Positions 17,589 to 27,085 of a stretch of 64,000 nucleotides of DNA are shown here, one piece after another. Below the pieces are notes generated by a model. That model saw only the letters and a program-made list of their open reading frames with translations, was not told where the DNA came from and searched no databases. Both the position numbers and the translations under genes were made by a program. Position 1 is the stretch's first letter. Every line of letters starts with the position of its first letter. Source of the stretch: Methylomicrobium lacus_A (GTDB lineage: Bacteria; Pseudomonadota; Gammaproteobacteria; Methylococcales; Methylomonadaceae); NCBI RefSeq assembly GCF_041897535.1, contig NZ_CP169217.1, positions 4,302,860 through 4,366,859 on the forward strand, given 5' to 3'.

Positions 17589-18986
17589 ATGCTAGCACTG
17601 TGTCAGCCTTCCTGTCCGGATGCCCATCGTTGGGGGCCGAAAGTCTTTCTGCTGCTCGCCTTGGTCTTGGGTGTGAGCGGCTGCAATTTGCTCAAAACGA
17701 CCCTGGAGTTGCCAGAGAAGGGTATCCGCTCCCTGTTTCAGGAAAACGAGGTATCCGATCCGGTCGAACTGCAATCCCAACTGCTCCGTATTGCCGACAA
17801 TTCTATCGAAACACTCAATCTCGCCATCAGCAAGTTGCAGCGGGAAGATGATAAGGGCACCCGAAGGCGTACTCTTTTGAGGCGCCGTATCAGCGTCACC
17901 AATGATATATTGGCCATTGTCACCGGAGCCAATACCTATGCCAACCTCCTCGACATGACCATCCTGGCCAGCTTGAACCGGATGAATGTCGAGGATTATT
18001 GGATACCCAAATTTTACGGCGAATCCGCCAAACCTTATTTGCGCGCCTCGCAAGAGATCGAGGAGGAGATGTGGCGGATCGCTGCGACGACGCTAAAAAA
18101 AGAACAGCTCGCGGAACTGCGCGCCGCGATCAAAATTTGGCACGAACAACACCCGAATGCGCGTTCACCGAGTGATCTCGGGTCGCTTAGCTTTGCGTCC
18201 GAAGTCGCGCAGAGTCATCGAAGTTCCCGCACAGGCATAACCAGCAGTGTTTTCAATCTGCTCTCGATCGACCCCTTGATGGGGCTTGACCCTGCCACGC
18301 GCGAACTGGCCAACACCCGGCTGTTCGCGGAACGGGGCTTGTTTCTGGCCCGGCACATGCCGGCCCTGATCCGCTGGGAAACCGAATTGCTGGTATTACA
18401 GACGGCGGAGATGCCGCAGATGGAAAAACTGCTGGCCAATGCCAGTCAACTGTCCGCATCGGCAGACCGCTTCAGCCAGACCGCAGAGAGTCTGCCGGGA
18501 TTCATCAGCGCCGAGCGCGAACAGATCGTCCAAGCCCTGGACAAGCACCAACCGGGGCTTGCCAGTCTCGCCGGACAGACCGAAAAAGCACTGGACGCAG
18601 GCAAGCAGATGTCCGATGCGTCAACTGCCACCCTGAAGTCCTTTCAAGAAGTGGTTAGGCAACTCCATGCCAGCCCATCGAAGCCAAACGCCGAACCCTT
18701 TCGGATCAACGATTACACGGCGGCGGCAGCGCAGATCAATGCCACCGCGCAAGACTTGATGAGGTTGCTGCAAGCTTTCGACCAGACCCTGGCTTCCGGC
18801 CAGATTGACCGTCTGTCGGAGCGATTGGGCGGGGCGGTCGGGCAAGCACAGACCAGCGGCAAGGCATTGGTGGACTATACGTTCAGGCAAACTTTGTTTC
18901 TGGGCCTGATATTGATAGGTTCCGCTTGCGCGATGGGCCTGACTACCGCGGTTGTTTTTTGGAAGTTGAAGAAGAAATTTGCTTGA
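17589..18986 (+). CDS. Putative lipoprotein with helical domain and C-terminal membrane anchor
   Basis: 465 residues. A signal peptide ends in the lipobox VSGC (about residue 36). A long, mostly helical region follows, including heptad-like stretches between about 290 and 430. A hydrophobic C-terminal helix (FLGLILIGSACAMGLTTAVVFW) then leads to a Lys-rich end. A lipid anchor and a C-terminal helix in one protein would tether it twice or bridge two membranes. The start at 17589 is chosen because GGGGAG precedes it and it gives an intact signal peptide; the open frame extends upstream into the previous gene. Last gene of the operon; function unknown. Confidence 0.75.
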   Translation: MLALCQPSCPDAHRWGPKVFLLLALVLGVSGCNLLKTTLELPEKGIRSLFQENEVSDPVELQSQLLRIADNSIETLNLAISKLQREDDKGTRRRTLLRRRISVTNDILAIVTGANTYANLLDMTILASLNRMNVEDYWIPKFYGESAKPYLRASQEIEEEMWRIAATTLKKEQLAELRAAIKIWHEQHPNARSPSDLGSLSFASEVAQSHRSSRTGITSSVFNLLSIDPLMGLDPATRELANTRLFAERGLFLARHMPALIRWETELLVLQTAEMPQMEKLLANASQLSASADRFSQTAESLPGFISAEREQIVQALDKHQPGLASLAGQTEKALDAGKQMSDASTATLKSFQEVVRQLHASPSKPNAEPFRINDYTAAAAQINATAQDLMRLLQAFDQTLASGQIDRLSERLGGAVGQAQTSGKALVDYTFRQTLFLGLILIGSACAMGLTTAVVFWKLKKKFA

Positions 18987-19017
18987 AGACTTCACTGGAA
19001 ATCATTTCTCGGCTGAA

Positions 19018-19048
19018 GACCTGTCAGGTTTTTTAAACCTGGCAGGTC
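19018..19048. terminator. Bidirectional hairpin terminator
   Basis: GACCTGTCAGGTTT and AAACCTGGCAGGTC form a 14-bp stem (one wobble/mismatch) around TTT. It sits between two convergent genes (stops at 18986 and 19075) and is flanked by a further CACTGG/CCAGTG pair. T and A runs inside the stem allow termination in both directions. Confidence 0.75.
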
Positions 19049-19074
19049 CAGTGCAGAGTGTTAGGAAGCGAGTT

Positions 19075-20115
19075 TTAAAACAGGACCGTCCAGCCGCTGC
19101 GTACCTGTTCTTGGGTATAGGACACACCGTGGTATTTGATCCCGGCGGGGTTAAGCAGGGTAATAATGCCGCCGCTGTTACCGAGCTGCGCGCCCAGTCC
19201 ATCCAGTTTCACCACGCCGGTGGCTCCGGGACTCAGCAATAGATCCGTAATTTGCGATCGGTTCTTGTTTTTATCCGCGATAAACCAGCCGGTTAAATCG
19301 ATCATCCTGGGCGAGAGATTGATCAGCGTCACCGTTTCATGGCCGGCATCGTCGCCTTCCGGATTGACCAATGCCGCCACGATTTGGACGCCGGATTCTA
19401 TCTTCGGAGGAATGATCGCATCGCATTCAGGGAGGCGATGGCCGGTTCGATCGTCGGAATGCCAGCACTGCGACTGAAAGGCCAGGAACACGGCGACCCA
19501 CTGTTCCGGCCAAACCTCCGTGCCGCCGGTTTCCATCTGATCGATACCCGGAAAATGAAAAAGCAGCCCGCCGTCCTGCCAAACGCCGTCATCTTTGACG
19601 AATGGCGCCACATTGGCTTGATTCATGTGGATATCATGGATGCCGTTGCCGGGCAGGAAACCGAAATATTTGTCTTTCGTCCCGTTTTCCGGTCCCCAGC
19701 GTTCGCCGAAAGCGTAGATGCTTGCCCTTTCGTCGCCGATCGCGCGCAGCACATAGGCATCTATTTTTTCGTTCAGGTCGTTATCCGCTCCCGGAATATT
19801 ATGCGGTAAGGGGCGCAACCGACTCGGATCGAACAGGTTGCCGCGGATATAATCGAGCGCCAGTTGGTTCGGCGCGCTCTCCAGCGGCGTAAAACCGCTT
19901 TCGAGGGTTTTTAACTTGTCCAGGATCGGATGTTTAAAGTCATCGATGACCAGGTACAGAAGTTCCGACGGAGCAAGGTTCGATTTGACGTTAACGGCGA
20001 TACGATAGTCGGCCGTATTGTCGATCAGATGCACTTGATAATGCGGACTCGAACCCTGGCCGATGATTTTATTGATCGCCTTGCCTTTAAGAACGCCGTA
20101 GTGTTTGAGTGGCAT
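19075..20115 (-). CDS. DUF2278 (YukJ-like) protein with C-terminal lamin-tail-like domain
   Basis: 346 residues beginning MPLKHYGVLKGKA, the hallmark start of DUF2278 proteins. HYQVHLIDNTADYRIAVNVKSN and GIHDIHMNQAN (about 170-180) belong to the same domain. From about residue 250 the sequence resembles a lamin-tail domain (ETVTLINLSPRMIDLTGWFIADKNKNR). No signal peptide. AGGAGG lies 5 bp before the ATG. The function of DUF2278 is not established. Single-gene unit. Confidence 0.8.
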   Translation of the reverse strand: MPLKHYGVLKGKAINKIIGQGSSPHYQVHLIDNTADYRIAVNVKSNLAPSELLYLVIDDFKHPILDKLKTLESGFTPLESAPNQLALDYIRGNLFDPSRLRPLPHNIPGADNDLNEKIDAYVLRAIGDERASIYAFGERWGPENGTKDKYFGFLPGNGIHDIHMNQANVAPFVKDDGVWQDGGLLFHFPGIDQMETGGTEVWPEQWVAVFLAFQSQCWHSDDRTGHRLPECDAIIPPKIESGVQIVAALVNPEGDDAGHETVTLINLSPRMIDLTGWFIADKNKNRSQITDLLLSPGATGVVKLDGLGAQLGNSGGIITLLNPAGIKYHGVSYTQEQVRSGWTVLF

Positions 20116-20332
20116 GATGCCTCCTAAAGGGATGTGTTCTTTGCGGGAGAGGAATGCTTAAAAAACTGATGTTCAAAGCTGCCTGATTTTTCTTGATCCG
20201 CTTGCTCAGGGATCACAAAACCACTGGGCGGGACGTTTAAAGTGACTGCCTCACGTGGTTTTGGTTCAATTCGAGTTTCCGAGGCCGATGGTTCCTGCCG
20301 GAATGACGACCTGATGGCGAACGAAGCTTATC

Positions 20333-22378
20333 TCACAGCAACGGCGCAATCAGCAAGGCCACGATATTGATCATTTTAATATTGATATTGACGGCGGGAC
20401 CGGCCGTATCCTTATAGGGATCGCCGACGGTATCGCCGGTGATCGAGGCCTTATGCGCGGGGGAACCTTTGCCGCCATAGTGCCCCGCCTCGATATATTT
20501 TTTGGCGTTGTCGAAAGCGCCTCCCCCCACGGTCATCGAGATCGCAAGATACAGACCGGAAACAATGGCTCCGATCAGTACGCCACCCAAAGCCTCTTTA
20601 CCCAGGGTAAATCCCACGAGGATCGGAACGCCAACCGGTAATAAAGACGGAACCCACATTTTTTTGAGCGCCGAAATGGTCAGTATATCGACCGCTCGGG
20701 AATAATCCGGCTTGGCTGTATTGTTCATGATTCCGGGAATTTCCTTAAATTGACGGCGGACTTCATCGACAATATCGCCGGCGGCCTTGCCGACGGCTTC
20801 CATGGCCAGTGCGGCGAACACATAGGGAATCAGGGCTCCGAGCAACAAGCCGATAATGACTCTGATATCGCCGAGGTCGCAAACCAGCCCGCCCAGTTGA
20901 GTGGTATAGTCGGAAAACAGCACCAGCGCCGCAAGCCCGGCAGAACCCATGTCGGCCCCCTTGGTCACCGCTTTCGTGGTGTTGCCGATCGCATCCAGGG
21001 CATCGGTAATCTTGCGGATTTCCGGGGGCAGTTTTGCCATTTCGGCGATGCCGCCCGCATTGTCGGTAATCGGTCCGTAGGCATCCATCGCGACGATCAG
21101 ACCGGTCAACGACAACATGCCGACCGAAGCAATCGCAATGCCGAACAAACCGGCGAGTTGATAGGTTAGCCACATGCTCGCGCAAATCAGCATCACCGGC
21201 GCCGCCGTGGCTTTCATCGACACGCTGAGCCCTGCAATCACATTCGTGCCATGACCGGTCGTCGATGCTTTGGCAATGTAACGGACTGGGGCATAGGCGC
21301 TGGACGTATAGTAAACGGTCACCGGCATTAAGGCGCCCATCAAGCCCAGACCGACCAATGCCGCATAGAACAGGTTGATCGACGGCACGATCTTGCCCTG
21401 GATAATCAGCGTCTCGCCGAGCAGCCACTCTGTGACCGGGTAATAGATCAATGCCGTCAAAACGGCACAGACGATCATCCCCCGGTACAGTGCATAGATG
21501 ATGTTGCCGTCGCGGCCTATCTTGATATAAAAGATGCCGATGATCGAGGTCAGGATCGAGATGCCGACTAATGCGAGCGGGTAGAGGGTGATATTGTGAT
21601 TTCCTGTTACCAAAAGGCTCGACAGGATCATCGTGGCGATCAGCGAAGCGGTGTATGATTCGAATAAATCCGCTCCCATGCCGGCGCAATCGCCGACGTT
21701 GTCGCCGACATTGTCCGCGATAACGGCCGGATTGCGCGGGTCGTCCTCGGGAATGCCGGCCTCTACCTTGCCGACCAGGTCGGCGCCGACATCGGCGCCT
21801 TTGGTAAAAATACCCCCGCCGAGGCGGGCAAATATGGCGATCAAAGAGGCCCCGAAAGCGACCCCGGTCATCGCGTGCAAGGGATCAGGTACATCGCTAA
21901 GCCGTAAGATTTCGTAGTAACCGCTGACGGCCAAAAGCCCGAGGCCGGCGACCAGCATGCCGGTGATGGACCCGCCCCGGATCGCAACCCAAAAGGCCTG
22001 ATCGGTGCCTTGATAGGCCGCCTGGGCGGTACGGACATTCGCGCGCAGCGAAATATTCATGCCGATAAAGCCGGCCATAGCCGAAAGCGCCGCGCCTATA
22101 AAGAAGCCGCCCGCGGTTTCCCAGTTTAAAAAGTATGCAATCATCGCGAGCAGAATCGTGCCGACCAGCGCGATGATCTGGTATTGCCGCGATAAATAAG
22201 CCTTGGCTCCCTCCTGTATGGCGGCGGCGATCGCCTGCATTTGTTCGTTACCGGCCGGTTGTTTATTGATCCACCGAATCGAAATAAAGCCGTATACAAT
22301 CGCGCATAGAGCGGCAACCGGAGCAAAGAACATCATCCAGTGCACCGACAAAAGAAAGGAAAAGAGGTCGTCAAGCAT
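20333..22378 (-). CDS. hppA: Membrane H+-translocating pyrophosphatase (K+-independent type)
   Basis: 681 residues, a full-length ion-pumping pyrophosphatase with about 16 spans. The substrate-binding loop is complete: GGGIFTKGADVGADLVGKVE, then DNVGDNVGDCAGMGADLFESY (about 175-230), plus late Asp-rich loops (GPITDNAGGIAEM; GDTVGDPYKDTAGPA). It couples PPi hydrolysis to H+ (or Na+) export across the inner membrane. The GNTTKA motif (about residue 466) has Lys where K+-dependent enzymes have Ala, which by the established rule predicts a K+-independent H+ pump. The ATG at 22378 has AGGA 5 bp upstream. Methanotrophs use PPi in phosphofructokinase-linked glycolysis, so a PPi pump fits. Confidence 0.93.
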   Translation of the reverse strand: MLDDLFSFLLSVHWMMFFAPVAALCAIVYGFISIRWINKQPAGNEQMQAIAAAIQEGAKAYLSRQYQIIALVGTILLAMIAYFLNWETAGGFFIGAALSAMAGFIGMNISLRANVRTAQAAYQGTDQAFWVAIRGGSITGMLVAGLGLLAVSGYYEILRLSDVPDPLHAMTGVAFGASLIAIFARLGGGIFTKGADVGADLVGKVEAGIPEDDPRNPAVIADNVGDNVGDCAGMGADLFESYTASLIATMILSSLLVTGNHNITLYPLALVGISILTSIIGIFYIKIGRDGNIIYALYRGMIVCAVLTALIYYPVTEWLLGETLIIQGKIVPSINLFYAALVGLGLMGALMPVTVYYTSSAYAPVRYIAKASTTGHGTNVIAGLSVSMKATAAPVMLICASMWLTYQLAGLFGIAIASVGMLSLTGLIVAMDAYGPITDNAGGIAEMAKLPPEIRKITDALDAIGNTTKAVTKGADMGSAGLAALVLFSDYTTQLGGLVCDLGDIRVIIGLLLGALIPYVFAALAMEAVGKAAGDIVDEVRRQFKEIPGIMNNTAKPDYSRAVDILTISALKKMWVPSLLPVGVPILVGFTLGKEALGGVLIGAIVSGLYLAISMTVGGGAFDNAKKYIEAGHYGGKGSPAHKASITGDTVGDPYKDTAGPAVNINIKMINIVALLIAPLL

Positions 22379-22467
22379 AGAGTTCCTGGCCAAAGAGCAT
22401 GTTCACGAACAACGGGCATCTCCAATTCTGTTTGGCTATGCACATTTTGCAGTAAGTCAGAATAGAG

Positions 22468-23115
22468 CTAAAAAGAGGCGCTCAGCTGCCGTACCCCCTT
22501 CGGTGTCTGGATATGGGCAACCAGGTACGGCTTTTGATCGAGTGGCAGCGGCGAGACACGAAAAGCACCTTCAAAACCAATGAACTCAAGCATCCTGACG
22601 ACTTTCTCGGCTTCCGGATGAAATCCCTCAAGGCGCACAAGCGTGCATCCGCTTTCCGGCAGCGTGGCAGCCGGATGAACGCCAGGGGGCCATTGGATCA
22701 GGGTCGGTGCAATCCCTTGCAGAGGCAGACTGCCGTCTGCGGGTAGGGTGATTAGCCAGTTCATCTGACCACGGCTCATGGACTCAACCTCGCCCAAAGG
22801 TATCGGCGAAGCCGTTGCCGCTGCATGGATGTCGTTCGTGTGGGCTATCCACGTAGCTAGGCGAATGGGTTCAGACGCATCGGGGTCGTCTAGCCGAAAC
22901 CAACGCGGCCGATCGGGCTGAAGCGCGTTCGGATTGATCGCGATGACTTCGAGGTAGCGCTTTTCCCCCAATTTCAGCACCGAGTTGTGCGTGCCCATGC
23001 GAGGATGCTCGCCGCCGACTTGCGGGATCACCCCAAGCGTCTGGCGGACGTATTCCACGCCGACTTCCAGGGAGGGGGCTGTGATGACTATGTGATCGAT
23101 GTGCGACCGAAGCAT
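22468..23115 (-). CDS. VOC superfamily (glyoxalase-like) protein
   Basis: 215 residues beginning with the VOC pattern IDHIVITAPSLEVGVEYVRQTLG, then HNSVLKLGEKRYLEVIAIN, as in the Glyoxalase_3-like family. His at residue 8 and Glu in 'RYLEVI' are the usual metal ligands of the first half; the second half is less clear. The substrate is unknown. GGAGAC lies 5 bp before the ATG. It sits 27 bp upstream of the cti stop on the same strand, so both may share a transcript. Confidence 0.75.
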   Translation of the reverse strand: MLRSHIDHIVITAPSLEVGVEYVRQTLGVIPQVGGEHPRMGTHNSVLKLGEKRYLEVIAINPNALQPDRPRWFRLDDPDASEPIRLATWIAHTNDIHAAATASPIPLGEVESMSRGQMNWLITLPADGSLPLQGIAPTLIQWPPGVHPAATLPESGCTLVRLEGFHPEAEKVVRMLEFIGFEGAFRVSPLPLDQKPYLVAHIQTPKGVRQLSASF

Positions 23116-23142
23116 AGAGTGTCTCCTAACTGGTTATTGCCT

Positions 23143-25542
23143 TTACAGATTTTCATAGCGGCTCAGATCGAGCAGCCCTGCCTGTAAACCGCGGTATATC
23201 TTGTGTTGTTGATTAAACCAGTCCGCCTGTAGCCAGATTTCGGGATTGCTGCGGCGTATACCGAATTGACTGTAGAGTGGTTCCAAATCGGCCTCTGACC
23301 TGGCGCCTTGAATCTTATTCACAAACTCGCCCAGTCGGTTTTTTTCTACGCTAAAGAAAAAGTTCGGATAGCTGCCGACAAAACCGGGGACGATCGTAAT
23401 CCTGTCGTTTTTCGGCAGCCTGCGGGAACCCAGGGACACCATTTTCGAGATATTGCTGTAGGCCTTGTCGATCAGCAGGGTATAGACCAGGTCTCCGGCG
23501 GGATCGCCGGTTTTTACCCGGAGCAGGGACATTTCCGGTAATGCGCCTAATTCAAGCCCTTGCAGTTTTGCGAGCTTCCGTATTTCGCTATCGACTTGCT
23601 GCTGAACGGGCGTGGTACCGGCTCTGATGCAAGGTTCCTGTTGGCATTGATTAATGCTATCGACTGGGCCGGCCGCCTTGCCCAAGCGTTGCCTGACCTG
23701 ATCAAAAAATTCCTTTTTATAATCCGTGGATTGGTATTTTATCTGGGTTGCATGGCCGATGCTGAATAAGGCGTCAGCCGTCCGCAAACCATCCTTGCCC
23801 AAATACCAACTGTTATAGATCGACTGGCGCTGCATCGCGGGCATAAAACGTAAAAAATTGTCTTCACCATCCTGACGTAAAATATCCATATAGGTCCGGC
23901 TGGCGACTTGATGCCCTGCCGTACCATACACATTAAAACCGGCAACCAATAAATAATGCAGCCGTTCGAAGATCGGATAATCAAGCACCCAGGCCGTTAA
24001 CGGGGTATCGCCAATCAGGCCTTTGGTCACGGTGGCGCTGTCGAAATGTCTGAAAATGGTCAGCGCCGCGTTTTGATTTTCGCCGTCACCGTCCCAGATA
24101 TTATCCAGGCCAAAGCCTTGATCTTTGGCTAGCAACAGATCAATGAACCGATCTTTTATTTTGAGATATTGCTTGCCGAAAGCGTCAAACTTGGTCCATC
24201 CCATCAGGCCGATTTGATCGCCTTCTTCTCCGGGCAAGCCGAGAACCTGGTTGTTTTCGGCCAGCGCCTCGGCCACTTTTTCGGGATAAAAATGGCCCGG
24301 CTGGGTAAAGACGACCCAGAACTGATCCCGGATGCTTTCGGTCGCGATTTCGCCGCGGCACACAGGGCCTTTGATGAATCCGGTCACGAAATATTCGGCA
24401 TCATCGAGCAGGAAGCGATATTTCGATGCCAGAGGCAACTCAATGAAGGCCTTGAACGGATTCGCCGCGACTTCGGGTCGATAAGAGGGCAATGCGGTGA
24501 CTGGATAATCCGGCTGAAAGAACAGTTCATCATAGCGCTGCATCTTCTGATCGCTTAATTCGTAGACGAAATGAACCTTGTCCACAATCGTTTCGGTCAC
24601 CGGCCGTAAACGATAATAAAAAGCGTCCGTGCCCGGGTCATCATAAGGCCGTACCGTATTAATTTCTTCGATGGGCTGACCCGGGGCCGTTTTCGAGCGC
24701 ACCAAGCGAAAGAATTCCTGTTCGGGATGTTCCCGGAAATGCAGATGCCCGATAAACAGATGCTCATAAAGATAACGGGATACCAGTTTCTGTTTCAGGG
24801 TAGGGCCGTTGAAATAATTTTCCCATTTCGCCACCTCCGCGACTGATGGATTCGGTAAGGGCGGCAGCGGCTCGACTTTTGCTCCCTCCTTGAGCCAGCG
24901 CAGCAGGGTATCTTCTTCCTTCTGAGACAGGCCGGGCAGCGCGTACGGCATGCCCCATTGGGGATGCTGGTGCTGGTATTTGGGGAATTCTTCAACCGTC
25001 GGGCATTGCAGTTCGCGGCTAATGTCAAAATCAAAATCCTTGTCCAGTTTTCCTGTATCGGGTAACGGATTCTGGCGTTTTAATTGAAGCAATTTGGCCA
25101 GGACCGAATTATCCAGATTGGCGTCGTCTGAATCCTGGCGTTCATTCAAAACCGGATAAAAATCTTTCTGCCGCCAGCCCGCCGTATCCGAGGCATCGAT
25201 AAATAGCCGGGTCGGCGCGGCGGCTTTCAGGCGGGCGAAGTCATAGACAATCTGCTGGCTGGCGCCTCGGTCAATGCCCTCGATGGAACCTAGCTTCAAT
25301 TGACAAGGCGCATCATAACAGCCGTGGCAAACCACGCAGCGTGAGTCCAGTATCGGCTTGACGTCTTGGTAAAAGGAGACTTTATTTTGCCGCCGGCTCA
25401 GGGCCGCATCCTCTTCGGTCAGCCGCCGCTGTTTAGGGTTAGAGGGCCCATATAAGGCTTCATAATCTTCAGCCTGATAAACCAGGGTCGCGCAGCCGGT
25501 AAAAAGCAGAAAAAACAGGAGTACGATTGGATTTTTCATCAT
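23143..25542 (-). CDS. cti: Fatty acid cis/trans isomerase
   Basis: 799 residues. A lipoprotein-like signal (LLFFLLFTGCATL) directs it to the periplasm. The cytochrome-c-type haem site CVVCHGC lies near residue 73, followed by the family segment YDAPCQLKLGS. The full length agrees with Cti of Pseudomonas and Methylococcus, where the haem enzyme converts cis-unsaturated membrane fatty acids to trans in place, stiffening the membrane under heat or solvent stress. The start could be either of two adjacent ATGs. The upstream region once faced the lipoprotein gene at 27169; an IS4 element now separates them. Confidence 0.9.
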   Translation of the reverse strand: MMKNPIVLLFFLLFTGCATLVYQAEDYEALYGPSNPKQRRLTEEDAALSRRQNKVSFYQDVKPILDSRCVVCHGCYDAPCQLKLGSIEGIDRGASQQIVYDFARLKAAAPTRLFIDASDTAGWRQKDFYPVLNERQDSDDANLDNSVLAKLLQLKRQNPLPDTGKLDKDFDFDISRELQCPTVEEFPKYQHQHPQWGMPYALPGLSQKEEDTLLRWLKEGAKVEPLPPLPNPSVAEVAKWENYFNGPTLKQKLVSRYLYEHLFIGHLHFREHPEQEFFRLVRSKTAPGQPIEEINTVRPYDDPGTDAFYYRLRPVTETIVDKVHFVYELSDQKMQRYDELFFQPDYPVTALPSYRPEVAANPFKAFIELPLASKYRFLLDDAEYFVTGFIKGPVCRGEIATESIRDQFWVVFTQPGHFYPEKVAEALAENNQVLGLPGEEGDQIGLMGWTKFDAFGKQYLKIKDRFIDLLLAKDQGFGLDNIWDGDGENQNAALTIFRHFDSATVTKGLIGDTPLTAWVLDYPIFERLHYLLVAGFNVYGTAGHQVASRTYMDILRQDGEDNFLRFMPAMQRQSIYNSWYLGKDGLRTADALFSIGHATQIKYQSTDYKKEFFDQVRQRLGKAAGPVDSINQCQQEPCIRAGTTPVQQQVDSEIRKLAKLQGLELGALPEMSLLRVKTGDPAGDLVYTLLIDKAYSNISKMVSLGSRRLPKNDRITIVPGFVGSYPNFFFSVEKNRLGEFVNKIQGARSEADLEPLYSQFGIRRSNPEIWLQADWFNQQHKIYRGLQAGLLDLSRYENL

Positions 25543-25666
25543 TTTTACCTGCTGAGGTTTTAATTTAGCAAACTATATTCTCCAGTTATTAATTAGAACA
25601 CTGATTTTATTTATTTTCGATGAAAATTTTGGTTGTAAAGCTTAGCGGTGAGCAGGGCTCTTGGGC

Positions 25667-27076
25667 CATTTCGTTATACACAATTCTGAGCTTCCCGCAT
25701 CGCGCGAATGCCGATGGCGAAGTCCATGACGCGCTGAAGACCGATCCAAAGTGTTTTGGCGCCGGGCTCACCATCGCCTTTGCGTCCGAGAAAGCCGCCG
25801 AAACCGGCAATCACTCTGATGATCTCGTTCAAAGTCGGCGGCTTATCCGGTAGGGGTTTGCGCGCCACTAGCCAGGCCGCCTGCCATTCTTCCCGTTCGA
25901 ACACCGCTTCGCCATCCATCTCCGGGCAGCTTCGCCCCAAACGCATCAGGTAACCGATCCGCCAAGCGGTAATCAGATAGAAAGCCAAGGCCAACTCGAC
26001 GCGGGGCATCGCCGACAATTGTAAGGCTTCCACCTTGCAGCCGTTTTTGAGAATGTTGAAAAACATCTCAATCTCCCACCGGCATCGGTACCAATCGATT
26101 AACTCCCTCGCTGCGTCCAACGTCGACGCCGGAAGATTTGTCATTAAGCGCCATTCCACCGCCTTTTCGCCTTCAGGCGGGGCGATTTCGCGCGCCAACA
26201 GAGCGCTCACTTCAAACGTTCCACCATTGCCATCGGCTAAGCCGACACGCAGGCTGCGTAGCTGTTGGCTTACCTCGCGCCCTTTCTGTCCCGGGCGTGG
26301 CTGCAGATGAAAGCGAATCTCGCCCAAGACCTGCGCCCGTTCGACCTGCTCCCACAACTTGGCCTCATCCTTCCCAAGTTTGCGGTTGTGCTGGGATCGG
26401 ATCAGCCAATCGGCTGGATTCTTCAGGGCATGGGCGCGTTGCATTAGTCCCAGGATGTCGGCTTCGCGGTCTGCCACATAAACCCAGCGCGTGTCCGGGT
26501 GTGCCTCCGCAACCTCTGCTACGCGTTCGTAACCTTCCCGCCAGCGCGCGCTCTCACAGATTCCACGCCGCTCGCCATCGGCGTCTTTCGGCTCCCGTGC
26601 CCACATCCAGGCATCCAATACGCCCAGCGGCAGCCGTTCTGGCGTCACCGCATACGTCGGATGCAAGTACATCCCTCGCTGCGCTTCATATGACAACGGC
26701 CCCAATCCCTCGATTGACTGTCCGTTAAAATTCAGCTCCGTGGTGTCTTGTAGGCACAGCACCACCGGATAGGCTTGACTGCGTATCAAGGTGCAATCGA
26801 TATGCGGCTGCAGAATGTCATTCCACGCAATCCCCTCTTGCCCGAAAAACCGGTACGCCGCCAGGGTCTCACTCCAACCTCCACAGGCTGTCGGTATGCT
26901 CGCGCTCGGCTTCGACGCAAAACTTTTCAACAGCTTCGCCGATCTTTTGTTCAAACGCTCATCTCCCAGTTTGATTCCAGATAATTCCTTTTTCACCCAC
27001 TCCATTTGCCTTCTTGTCCTTGGTTCGAAAAAATCGCGTAGCTTACAGGATTAGGCAAGTTGTGTATAACGAGATG
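25667..27076 (-). mobile_element. Complete IS4-family insertion sequence, 1410 bp
   Basis: The ends are inverted repeats: CATTTCGTTATACACAA (25667-25683) and, reversed, CATCTCGTTATACACAA (27060-27076), 16 of 17 matching. Both are flanked by the 9-bp direct repeat CTCTTGGGC (25658-25666 and 27077-27085), a target duplication of the size expected for IS4 elements. One intact transposase fills the element, and its stop codon lies inside the left repeat. The matching target copies indicate a fairly recent insertion. The right end lies one base from the promoter box at 27086. Confidence 0.9.
25674..27005 (-). CDS. IS4-family transposase
   Basis: 443 residues, apparently intact. The N-terminal DNA-binding region starts WVKKELSGIKLGDERLNKRSAKLL, with SIPTACGGWSETLAAYRFF. 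DDE landmarks are QDTTELNFNGQ (first Asp), VYVADREADILGLM (second Asp) and the IS4 C-terminal signature around YRCRWEIEMFFNILKNGCKVE (Y-2-R-3-E-6-K, with the catalytic Glu). It catalyses cut-and-paste movement of the surrounding element. A shorter, broken relative lies at 123-446. Confidence 0.92.
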   Translation of the reverse strand: MEWVKKELSGIKLGDERLNKRSAKLLKSFASKPSASIPTACGGWSETLAAYRFFGQEGIAWNDILQPHIDCTLIRSQAYPVVLCLQDTTELNFNGQSIEGLGPLSYEAQRGMYLHPTYAVTPERLPLGVLDAWMWAREPKDADGERRGICESARWREGYERVAEVAEAHPDTRWVYVADREADILGLMQRAHALKNPADWLIRSQHNRKLGKDEAKLWEQVERAQVLGEIRFHLQPRPGQKGREVSQQLRSLRVGLADGNGGTFEVSALLAREIAPPEGEKAVEWRLMTNLPASTLDAARELIDWYRCRWEIEMFFNILKNGCKVEALQLSAMPRVELALAFYLITAWRIGYLMRLGRSCPEMDGEAVFEREEWQAAWLVARKPLPDKPPTLNEIIRVIAGFGGFLGRKGDGEPGAKTLWIGLQRVMDFAIGIRAMREAQNCV

Positions 27077-27085
27077 CTCTTGGGC

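Noticed and set aside
20763..21689. A 308-codon frame rich in Arg, His and Asp on the minus strand
   Set aside because: An alternative frame of the pyrophosphatase gene with an implausible composition.
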